Below are positions 27,461-34,290 of a stretch of DNA of 64,000 bases, in pieces (the first letter of the stretch is position 1; each line of letters opens with the position of its first letter). The DNA comes from Phormidium tenue FACHB-1052 (lineage in GTDB: Bacteria; Cyanobacteriota; Cyanobacteriia; Phormidesmidales; Phormidesmidaceae). Both the position numbers and the translations under genes were made by a program. Under the pieces are notes generated by a model that had not been told where the DNA came from, searched no databases, and worked only from the letters and a program-made list of their open reading frames with translations. Where the stretch lies: assembly GCF_014696675.1 (NCBI RefSeq), contig NZ_JACJQN010000009.1, positions 1 through 64,000 on the forward strand, given 5' to 3'.

Positions 27461-28873
27461 ATGGCTGAGTTACCCAACGCCCCCGGGGCCCAACCTGCAC
27501 CACCGCCACCGCCCAGACCTCCTCAAACGGCGGCTCAGGCCCAAGCCTCAGCGGCAGCTCGGGCTCAAGCTGCCGCGCGTGCCGCAGGTCAGGCGGCAGC
27601 CCAGGCAGCAGCAGCCGGTCACGCTCCAGTGGCCCAGTCGGCTCCGGTCGGCCAGGCTCCGGCAGCCCATCAGCCTCCGGTCGGTCAAGCTCCGGCAGCC
27701 CATCAGCCCCCCGCTCCAGCGGCTCAGGCTGCACCTGCCCCAGGGCAAGCTCGCCACCGTCCGCCTTCGCCGCCACCCATGCCTAAGGCGGCAGACACCC
27801 TCAAGGTGGGCAGCGGGCTAACCCTAGAAAAAATTGTGCGCGAGGCCTTTGACAAGGGCTTCTCAGACATTCACCTGGGCGTCGGGGAAATTCCGCGCTT
27901 CCGCGATCGCGGCGACATCTCAGCCACCGAGTACCCCGTCACTGACGAAGCCACCTTCTACGCCTGGCTCGCAGAAATTCTCAAGCCTGACGAAATTCAA
28001 GAGTTTCGCCAAACCATGGACTTTGATGGGGCGGCCCAGTACGACTTCACCCGCATCCGGATTAACATCTTTGACACGCTGCGCGGCCCCTCCATGGTGC
28101 TGCGCCTGATTCCGGTGAAGATTCTCACCCTTGACCAGCTGGGCTTCTCACCGATTTTTCGCGATGTGTGCCACTACCACAAGGGGCTGGTGCTGGTCAC
28201 AGGGCCAACGGGTTCGGGTAAATCGACCACCATGGCGGCGATGATCGACTACGTCAACACCGAGATGCCTAAAAACATCATCACCATTGAGGATCCGGTG
28301 GAATTTGTGCACACCAGTCGGCGATCGCTGATCAAGCAGCGGGAAGTGGGCATGCACACCCAGAAGTTTGACAACGCCCTCAAGGCTTCCCTGCGGGAAG
28401 ACCCCGACATCATTCTGGTCGGTGAGATGCGGGACAAAGAAACCGTCAACACCGCCCTCAAAGCTGCCCAGACGGGTCACCTGGTAATGGGTACCCTGCA
28501 CACCAACAGCGCTGTTAAGACCGTAGAGCGGATTCTCAACCTCTACGAGCCGGAGCAGCAGGCCCCGGTGCGGGTTTCCCTGGCGGAGTCGCTGGTGGCG
28601 GTCATTGCTCAGGGCCTCTGCCGCACCACCGACGGCAAGCGGGCCGCCTTCCACGACATTCTGATCAACACCGATGCGATCAAAGACTACATTCTGCGGG
28701 GGCAGCTCGACGAAGTCGAAGCGCTGATTCCCAAATGTACCTTCGACGGCATGTGTACCATGAACCAGTCGCTCTACGCCCTCTATGAGTCGGGGCGCAT
28801 CACCGAAGAGACCGCGCTGGAAATGTCGCCCAGGCAAAACGAGATGGCCCAAATGCTGCGAGGCCGTGTCTAA
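27461..28873 (+). CDS. pilT: PilT-type twitching motility ATPase with Pro/Ala-rich N-terminal extension
   Basis: A 470-residue retraction ATPase of type IV pili from ATG 27461 (MAELPNAPG), which has GGAG nine bases upstream. Residues 8-110 are low-complexity Pro/Ala/Gln with three 11-residue repeats (APVAQSAPVGQ, APAAHQPPVGQ, APAAHQPPAPA). The ATPase has Walker A GPTGSGKST at 248-256, Asp box LREDPDIILVGEMRD and His box TGHLVMGTLHTNSA. The frame stays open back to 27305, and that stretch contains KFCTQCGQPDC, reminiscent of a zinc ribbon, so a longer form is possible. A -10-like TATACT lies at 27263. Cyanobacteria carry several PilT paralogues; PilT1 versus PilT2 is not decided here. Confidence 0.9.
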   Translation: MAELPNAPGAQPAPPPPPRPPQTAAQAQASAAARAQAAARAAGQAAAQAAAAGHAPVAQSAPVGQAPAAHQPPVGQAPAAHQPPAPAAQAAPAPGQARHRPPSPPPMPKAADTLKVGSGLTLEKIVREAFDKGFSDIHLGVGEIPRFRDRGDISATEYPVTDEATFYAWLAEILKPDEIQEFRQTMDFDGAAQYDFTRIRINIFDTLRGPSMVLRLIPVKILTLDQLGFSPIFRDVCHYHKGLVLVTGPTGSGKSTTMAAMIDYVNTEMPKNIITIEDPVEFVHTSRRSLIKQREVGMHTQKFDNALKASLREDPDIILVGEMRDKETVNTALKAAQTGHLVMGTLHTNSAVKTVERILNLYEPEQQAPVRVSLAESLVAVIAQGLCRTTDGKRAAFHDILINTDAIKDYILRGQLDEVEALIPKCTFDGMCTMNQSLYALYESGRITEETALEMSPRQNEMAQMLRGRV

Positions 28874-29639
28874 CGGTGCTGCGGTAGGCCCAGCGGTGGG
28901 TGCAGTCGCCTCTAGCTTTAAAGGGATTGCCCTCTTTACCCCAGGGGGTGACTGCGTCTACTGCATTGACGAGCAAAAACGAGCCCACTGGCACCTGGAT
29001 CTCTGTGCGGCTTTGCAAACCCATCTAGAGCTGCCCGAACCGCCCTATTTTTTGCTGCCCTGCTTTACGGCCACCGTCGATCGCTGGGTTAACCCCACAA
29101 CTCAAACCCCGGTGACCGTAGCCGAGGCTTACCCCCGTGTGCTGCGGTTTCAACCCCTGCTCAATGCGCTGTTTGGCCTGGGGGAATTGCAGTGGCAGCC
29201 CAACTACACCAGCGTTGAAGAATGTTCGGTAGCGCTGATTGAGTCATACCAGGCCGCTTTTCCCCAACTGTGGGAGTGCCATGAGTTGGTGATGCGCGTC
29301 GAGCAGGCGATCGCAGCCTCTACCCCCGCTGCCCCGCTGCCAGAAACACCGCTAGCGGTGGCCCCGCTGCCCCCAGCGCACTGCTTTAGGCTGTTTGTCA
29401 GCGCCACCGACACCGCTGTCACCGAAAGAATGCTGCGGTTTTTGTACACCACCCTAGAATCAACCCTGCCCGGTGCCTATACCCTCCAGGTGATTGATGT
29501 CACCACTCACCCCGACGAAGCCGAGGCCGCTAATATCAGGGCGACCCCAACGCTGATTCAGACTTCTCCAGGCCCCGTGCGCCGGGTAGTGGGCAGCGTA
29601 CTCAGCCAAGAACAGATGATGCAGCTGCTGGCGGGGTAG
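28866..29639 (+). CDS. Protein with C-terminal KaiB-like (thioredoxin-fold) domain
   Basis: A 257-residue protein from GTG 28866, which overlaps the pilT stop by 8 bases (a GTG at 28896 is an alternative). Residues about 10-150 are an unrecognised domain (GIALFTPGGDCVYCIDEQKRAHWHLDLCAAL, YFLLPCFTATVDRWVNP). A Pro/Ala linker follows. Residues 173-257 match the KaiB fold: FRLFVSATDTAVTERMLRFL, YTLQVIDVTTHPDEAEAANI, ATPTLIQTSPGPVRRVVG. In KaiB and SasA this domain binds KaiC, but kaiA, kaiC or sasA are not nearby. Translational coupling to pilT suggests a shared role in pilus motility or its control (inference). Confidence 0.8.
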   Translation: MSNGAAVGPAVGAVASSFKGIALFTPGGDCVYCIDEQKRAHWHLDLCAALQTHLELPEPPYFLLPCFTATVDRWVNPTTQTPVTVAEAYPRVLRFQPLLNALFGLGELQWQPNYTSVEECSVALIESYQAAFPQLWECHELVMRVEQAIAASTPAAPLPETPLAVAPLPPAHCFRLFVSATDTAVTERMLRFLYTTLESTLPGAYTLQVIDVTTHPDEAEAANIRATPTLIQTSPGPVRRVVGSVLSQEQMMQLLAG

Positions 29640-29657
29640 TCGAGCGGCCTGCACCGT

Positions 29658-30026
29658 TTAGCGTTGGGCTTGGCAGCCGGAGAACACCACCGTGCCATTC
29701 ACCTCGACCATCGCCTCGTTGCCCTTGTTCCAGAAGGTGGTGTTGCCATCGCTGTAGCGGGCACCAGAGGCGGCTACGGTGGCGGGTAGGCGAATTGGTT
29801 CCTGGTCGGGCAGGGTGACCACGGCGGTATTGGCCTCGCTAAACTGGGCGGTAATAATTTCGCCATCGGGGCATTCAAACACAACCGGCCCATCGGCAAT
29901 CAGGGGTTCGTCGGGGGCGGTGGGGGTATCGCCAACGGGATTGTCCGACGAGGGGGCGGTGCAGCCAACTAGGGTCAAACCAACCAGGGCGATCGCAACG
30001 GCAGCGGCTTTTAACGGGGCTTGCAT
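29658..30026 (-). CDS. MliC-type lipoprotein (C-type lysozyme inhibitor domain)
   Basis: A 122-residue exported lipoprotein. The signal peptide MQAPLKAAAVAIALVGLTLVGC ends in a lipobox LVGC, with the lipidated Cys at about residue 22. A Pro/Asp-rich linker follows. The domain VVFECPDGEIITAQF, VVTLPDQEPIRLPAT, ASGARYSDGNTTFWNKGNEAMVE and a final Cys matches MliC/PliC, whose two Cys form a disulphide. The family inhibits lysozyme or binds peptidoglycan; its role in a cyanobacterium is unclear. It converges on the KaiB-like gene. Confidence 0.85.
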   Translation of the reverse strand: MQAPLKAAAVAIALVGLTLVGCTAPSSDNPVGDTPTAPDEPLIADGPVVFECPDGEIITAQFSEANTAVVTLPDQEPIRLPATVAASGARYSDGNTTFWNKGNEAMVEVNGTVVFSGCQAQR

Positions 30027-30327
30027 GGCAATTCTCCAGGCGTAGTTGGGGGCTAACAGGAAAAATGTTTACAGACAGGGATCTTAAGTTTTGTAGTCTT
30101 AAAGATGGTTTTGCAGGCTGCTATTCTATCGACTGCAATGCTCGATCAGAACAGGCACCTGGGCCAGTTTTGCGGCTGCGCCACAGGTGCTCTCCAACGG
30201 TGAAATTTGCTAGAAAGATGGCCAGGAGATTGCGCGGAACCGCCTCTCCATCGACAATGGGCAGAAAAATGCCGCACGGGGAACTATCGCCCCTCCCTAG
30301 CCCACCTATTCCTTTATCTGGTTATCT
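30027..30327. other. Intergenic region between the MliC lipoprotein gene and cax
   Basis: About 301 bases between divergent genes. It must contain both promoters. Open frames crossing it lack coding character. I see no hairpin or operator I can name. Confidence 0.4.
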
Positions 30328-31419
30328 ATGTCGATTAAAAATATTGTCTCCCTGGGCCTGCTGCTGTTTATTCCGATCTCGATCGCAGCGGAGCGGCTGG
30401 AGTGGGGTGCCCTAACGGTGTTTGGGCTGTCGGCGCTGGCCATTGTGCCCCTGGCGATTTGGCTAAGCACCGCCACCGAGGAGCTGGCCGTGGTCACCGG
30501 GCCGACCATTGGCGGGTTGATCAACGCCGTCTTTGGCAACGCCACCGAGCTGATTATTGCCCTGGTCGCCCTCAAGGCCGGGCTGATCGACATTGTCAAG
30601 GCCAGCATTACCGGGTCGATTTTGGCCAACCTGCTGCTGGTGCTGGGGCTGTCAATGTTCTTTGGCGGGCTGCGCTACAAGGAGCAGGAGTTTAACCAAA
30701 ACGTGGCGGGCATCAACGGCAGCACCATGGCCCTGGCGGTAACGGCGATCGTGCTGCCCGCCATGGTGATCAACACCTCGAATATTGTGGAGCCAACCGC
30801 CATTAGCCGCCTGTCGCTGACCGTGGCGGTGGTGATGATTGTGGTCTACGGGCTGACGCTGCTGTTTTCCCTCAAGACCCACAGCTATCTCTACGACGTG
30901 GGGGTGAGCGATCTGGAGGGCGAGCACGGCGCTGGGGAACACGGTGAAGGCGAAAAGCCCAACGTGGCGCTTTGGCTGGGGGTGCTGCTGGCGGCCACGA
31001 TTGGGGTGGCGGTTGAGTCAGAAATCTTTGTGGGTGCGGTGGAAGAAACGGCCAATATGCTGGGGCTGACCGACCTGTTTACGGGGGTGATTTTGCTGCC
31101 CCTGGTGGGCGGCGCGGCAGAATACGTTACTGCTGTGCGCATGGCCGTGAAGAACAATATGGATCTGTCGGTGTCGATCGCTATGGGGTCGAGCCTGCTG
31201 GTGGCGCTGCTGGTGGCCCCCATTCTGGTGATCATCGGCTACTTTATTGGCCAGCCCATGGACTTGAACTTTGGCCCCTTTGAGGCGATCGCGGTTGTCA
31301 TCGCCGTCGCCGTCGTCAACCTCATCAGCCAGGATGGCAAATCGAACTGGCTAGAGGGGGTGCTGCTGCTCTCCACCTTCGCCATCCTCGGAGCCTCGTT
31401 TTTCTTCCACCCGGTGTAG
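30328..31419 (+). CDS. cax: Calcium/proton antiporter (CaX family)
   Basis: A 363-residue inner-membrane exchanger with 11 predicted helices in two inverted halves. The paired alpha-repeats are GNATELIIALVALKAG (residues about 70-85) and GGAAEYVTAVRMAVKN (about 260-275), the Ca2+-binding signature of CAX proteins. Between the halves is an acidic loop (EGEHGAGEHGEGE) like the regulatory acidic motif of the family. It exports cytosolic Ca2+ using the proton gradient. Its TAG stop is the left edge of a palindromic repeat (31417-31453). Confidence 0.93.
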   Translation: MSIKNIVSLGLLLFIPISIAAERLEWGALTVFGLSALAIVPLAIWLSTATEELAVVTGPTIGGLINAVFGNATELIIALVALKAGLIDIVKASITGSILANLLLVLGLSMFFGGLRYKEQEFNQNVAGINGSTMALAVTAIVLPAMVINTSNIVEPTAISRLSLTVAVVMIVVYGLTLLFSLKTHSYLYDVGVSDLEGEHGAGEHGEGEKPNVALWLGVLLAATIGVAVESEIFVGAVEETANMLGLTDLFTGVILLPLVGGAAEYVTAVRMAVKNNMDLSVSIAMGSSLLVALLVAPILVIIGYFIGQPMDLNFGPFEAIAVVIAVAVVNLISQDGKSNWLEGVLLLSTFAILGASFFFHPV

Positions 31420-31560
31420 GGTGCATTCGCGCAGCGGAGCGGAGCAATGCACCGAACCCGTAAAGGGAGAAATTTGCGATGGGTGGGCAGTGCATTGCGG
31501 CCAAGCGAGAGAAATTTGGGTTTTGTAGAAACGGAGAATCGGCTGCGAATACACCCTACG
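31417..31560. repeat. Two GGTGCATT palindromic repeats downstream of cax
   Basis: TAG-GGTGCATT at 31417-31427 pairs with AATGCACC at 31446-31453 around a CGC/GGAGC-rich loop. A second, diverged unit runs from GTGCATTGCGGCC (31490-31502) to GGCTGCGAATACACC plus CTACG (31541-31560). A similar unit lies at 57622-57688. The first copy supplies the cax stop codon. Confidence 0.65.
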
Positions 31561-31600
31561 GCGAAATGTGTTTCTCTGTGGTTTGAGCCGCATTAAAGAG

Positions 31601-31633
31601 AGAAACCCAGTTTTTTGAAAAAATCGGGTTTCT
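31601..31633. repeat. AGAAACCC/GGGTTTCT hairpin repeat
   Basis: AGAAACCC at 31601-31608 pairs with GGGTTTCT at 31626-31633; the loop itself has TTTTTT and AAAAAA that extend the stem. The same arms recur in opposite order at 52283-52341. The rest of the gap 31561-31843 holds no gene I can support. Confidence 0.5.
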
Positions 31634-31843
31634 GGTTGCCCCGCTGGTGCCAAGTAACAGATCGCCAGACGTGGTGGGTGTGTAGTCGGGCGACGATCCA
31701 GCCATGGGGGATTTTTTCTAACTTGCGTTACCTCATGGTATTCGCAAGTTACTGGATAGCTGTAGCGTTTTCCCCACACCGATCTGGCCCAATTACCACC
31801 AGCTTCACCACCTCCTAAATGGCTTGGCTGTAGGCTGCACAGG

Positions 31844-32158
31844 TTATTTTGTCGTTGCCATGAGCTTTTTCATCCATTCCTCCCGTCCATAGACCCCAGC
31901 CAGCAAATCAGCAACCTTAAAAACCTGCCCTAACTCATCCCACAGGATGTATTTCCCGCCACCATACACCTCCACCTCTGCCAATTGCTCGTCCGTCAGC
32001 CCTGTTACTGGAAACCAGGCATCAGCCCCACTCTGCACCATTTCTAGTAGCCTTACAGGCCAAGCATGACGGGAATCATCCCTGAGGGTGACCACGACTT
32101 CTCGGGTAGTGGCATCGTAGACAACACTCTTAGCCAGCTTAAATTCTTCGCTAGACAT
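31844..32158 (-). CDS. DUF2442 domain protein, partner of the DUF4160 gene
   Basis: A 104-residue protein with the DUF2442 pattern: AKSVVYDATTREVVVTLRDDSRHAWPVRLLEM, then LTDEQLAEVEVYGGGKYILWDELGQVFKVADLL. It overlaps the upstream DUF4160 gene by 8 bases. DUF4160/DUF2442 pairs are widespread and are predicted toxin-antitoxin or DNA-binding modules; no activity is firmly established to my knowledge. The segment GGKYILWDEL is a recurrent putative DNA-contact motif. Complete in length. Confidence 0.85.
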   Translation of the reverse strand: MSSEEFKLAKSVVYDATTREVVVTLRDDSRHAWPVRLLEMVQSGADAWFPVTGLTDEQLAEVEVYGGGKYILWDELGQVFKVADLLAGVYGREEWMKKLMATTK

Positions 32159-32402
32159 AATATTTCCGGGCTTCTGTTTTTAGATACTGAAGATTGGCTT
32201 GACACAACGCCAGTGCTACCCTGGTATGCTTGGCGTTAGTCGTGTTTTGGTGTTTTTGACCTTTCTCTAACACGCACGCTTCATCTCCTGATATGTCAAT
32301 CTTTACTTCAAATTCACTGCTGATGACATGGACGTGTAAAGGATCGTGATCCCCAGGATTGACCAAGACTCTTAAATTCTTGTCTCTTAATAAGATTGGC
32401 AC
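32151..32402 (-). CDS. DUF4160 domain protein, partner of the DUF2442 gene
   Basis: An 83-residue protein with the DUF4160 signature: an N-terminal strand, then NPGDHDPLHVHVISSEFEVKI (the conserved DHxPxHVHV box). The middle, CVLEKGQKHQNTTNAKHTRVALALCQAN, replaces the usual short L-x-G-x-L segment. The family is predicted to be the toxin-like half of a two-gene module. It is first in the operon and overlaps DUF2442 by 8 bases. Confidence 0.82.
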   Translation of the reverse strand: MPILLRDKNLRVLVNPGDHDPLHVHVISSEFEVKIDISGDEACVLEKGQKHQNTTNAKHTRVALALCQANLQYLKTEARKYYV

Positions 32403-32650
32403 TGTTGGTCATTCGTTGCCATAGCTATGGTGGGGGGCAGGTTAGGATGGAAAAACATCGTTAAGCCAGGAGCATTGGTGAGTTCATCATAGCAATGGGC
32501 AACGAGCGCAGATTTTAGAATAGGGCTAGACCTGCCCCGCCGCCTGAAGCAGCGCCACCAAGTCTGTTTAATGATTTACGATCTAGAAGCGCCAGTTTAC
32601 TGAGTTTGCTGTGGGCTAAGCTCAGATGCTCAGGGCGAATTCTACAAGCG

Positions 32651-34084
32651 TTAGCTCAGCCAATCTACAGCGTAGCGATCGCCCCTTTCGCCCAAAAATT
32701 CTCCAAGCTGGTGCAGGGTTAGCGGTTCAGGCATGGGGAACTGCCCCGGCACCTGCTTCAGATCGAGATAGTGCTGGATGATCGAGGCATTGTCTCGCGG
32801 AAAGCGCTGTTCTTTGACGCCCAAGAATTCGCCGCGGCGGCGGGCCTGAGCCAAGATTTCCGATCGCCACTGCTCAATAGGCGCAATTCCCAGGGAGTTG
32901 ATGCCGTTGGAGAACAGGGTGAGATAGATGTCGTCGTAGGGTGTGGTGGTTTGCAAATAGTCTTTGAGCAGGCCCAGGGAGGTTTGGTCGTTAAACACCG
33001 TCCAGTAGGGCACTAGACCCAGGCGCAGACATAGCCACGGGTGCAAATAGACAAACGACTCAGCTAATAGGCGATCGCTGGGCACACCCAACTGCTCGTA
33101 CCACCAGCGATGCAGGTCAGCCACCAGCGGGCTGAGAGATTGCGGATCGTCAAACACAATCCGCTGCACCTTGAAGCCGTTCTCCTCAGCAAAGGCGATC
33201 GCATCCTCACGCAGGGCGGGTTCAAACCCCCATTCCGCCTCAGGCCAGTCGCCATCGGAGGGGGGGCTGTGCCAGCGGCGATGCTCAGACCCCTGCCGCT
33301 GGAGAAACTCGGCCACCCGAGGGCTACCCTCGACGTACTCTTCGCGGTGAATGCCGCCCTTGCCGCCCACCTGGAAAAAATGGCGATCGCTGACCTGGGT
33401 GGCGGGCCAGCTATAGTTGCATTCCACCAAAAACAGGGTGCCCCCCGGCATCAGATTTTGCTGCAAAAACTGCCGATAGGTGGCCCCCAACCGCCTACGC
33501 TTCAGCCGAAAATAGGCCACCCGTCCCACTTTCAGCCGATCCTGGTTGGGGTCGTGCATTTGGTAAGCCGCCAAGTCAGGGTTGGCCGCTAACAACCGCT
33601 GCACCCGGTCTTCGGCCCAGGTCATCACCTGCTTGGGGTTGTCTTTGTCGCCCGAGTGGCGGGCACAGACAAGCAAAGTTTGGGGTAGCCAGGGAATGCC
33701 CAAAGCGGCGCACAGATGAGAAATCGCCCCGTTGGAAGAGCCCACCATCATCGCCGGGTATCGCCGCTGGGGATATTGATTGACCGCCCACTGGGCTAGA
33801 GTTTCAGATCGCACCTGCTCCAGCGCTCCTGGGCCAGAGGCATCGAGCCAGCCTAACCCGGTAATAATGGCGTCATTGACTGCATTGGGCAAACTGCCGA
33901 TCGCCTGGGCCAGCCCCACGGCTAGCTGAGGCACCGGCCCCCCCGAGGGCAAATCCTCTCCTTTGAGAAAGTTGGCTGCCGACTGTAGCCCCTGGGTGGC
34001 AGAGTCCATGCCGGTCACGTACTGGGGCTTCATGCCTCGGGCAGCCCGCTGTTGATTGATAGCCAGGTAGGGTGAGAAGGACAC
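32651..34084 (-). CDS. Conserved protein of unknown function
   Basis: A 477-residue protein from GTG 34084, which has GGAG five bases upstream; a TTG at 34096 adds four residues. I do not recognise the family. Visible features: YPAMMVGSSNGAISHLCAALGIPWLP (a Ser/Asn-Gly turn resembling alpha/beta-hydrolase or nucleotide-binding loops), PGGTLFLVECNYSWPA, and many Trp/Tyr residues in the second half (HRWWYEQLGVPSDRLLAES, YLHPWLCLRLGLVPYW). There is no signal peptide or clear membrane helix. It is divergent from the GH31 gene with 206 bases between, so a functional link to carbohydrate metabolism is possible but unproven. Confidence 0.75.
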   Translation of the reverse strand: MSFSPYLAINQQRAARGMKPQYVTGMDSATQGLQSAANFLKGEDLPSGGPVPQLAVGLAQAIGSLPNAVNDAIITGLGWLDASGPGALEQVRSETLAQWAVNQYPQRRYPAMMVGSSNGAISHLCAALGIPWLPQTLLVCARHSGDKDNPKQVMTWAEDRVQRLLAANPDLAAYQMHDPNQDRLKVGRVAYFRLKRRRLGATYRQFLQQNLMPGGTLFLVECNYSWPATQVSDRHFFQVGGKGGIHREEYVEGSPRVAEFLQRQGSEHRRWHSPPSDGDWPEAEWGFEPALREDAIAFAEENGFKVQRIVFDDPQSLSPLVADLHRWWYEQLGVPSDRLLAESFVYLHPWLCLRLGLVPYWTVFNDQTSLGLLKDYLQTTTPYDDIYLTLFSNGINSLGIAPIEQWRSEILAQARRRGEFLGVKEQRFPRDNASIIQHYLDLKQVPGQFPMPEPLTLHQLGEFLGERGDRYAVDWLS

Positions 34085-34290
34085 GGCTGCTCCCAAAGTA
34101 GGGCAAGACTCGCCTCATTAAACCCTAGCGAGAGCGTTATCCCATCTAGCTGCGGGCAGAGGGAATTAGAGAGAGGGGCTGACAGTGAATTCTCTCTATG
34201 GGTAGACAAATGCCTCGCGCCTTTAGGGGAAGCCGTAGCCCCCGCTTGCCCCTAGGCTGACGGAGAGCGATCGCTGGGAAAAACAGAACT

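Noticed and set aside
30065-30415. Plus-strand frame upstream of cax
   Set aside because: No motif, atypical composition, overlaps the well-supported cax start.
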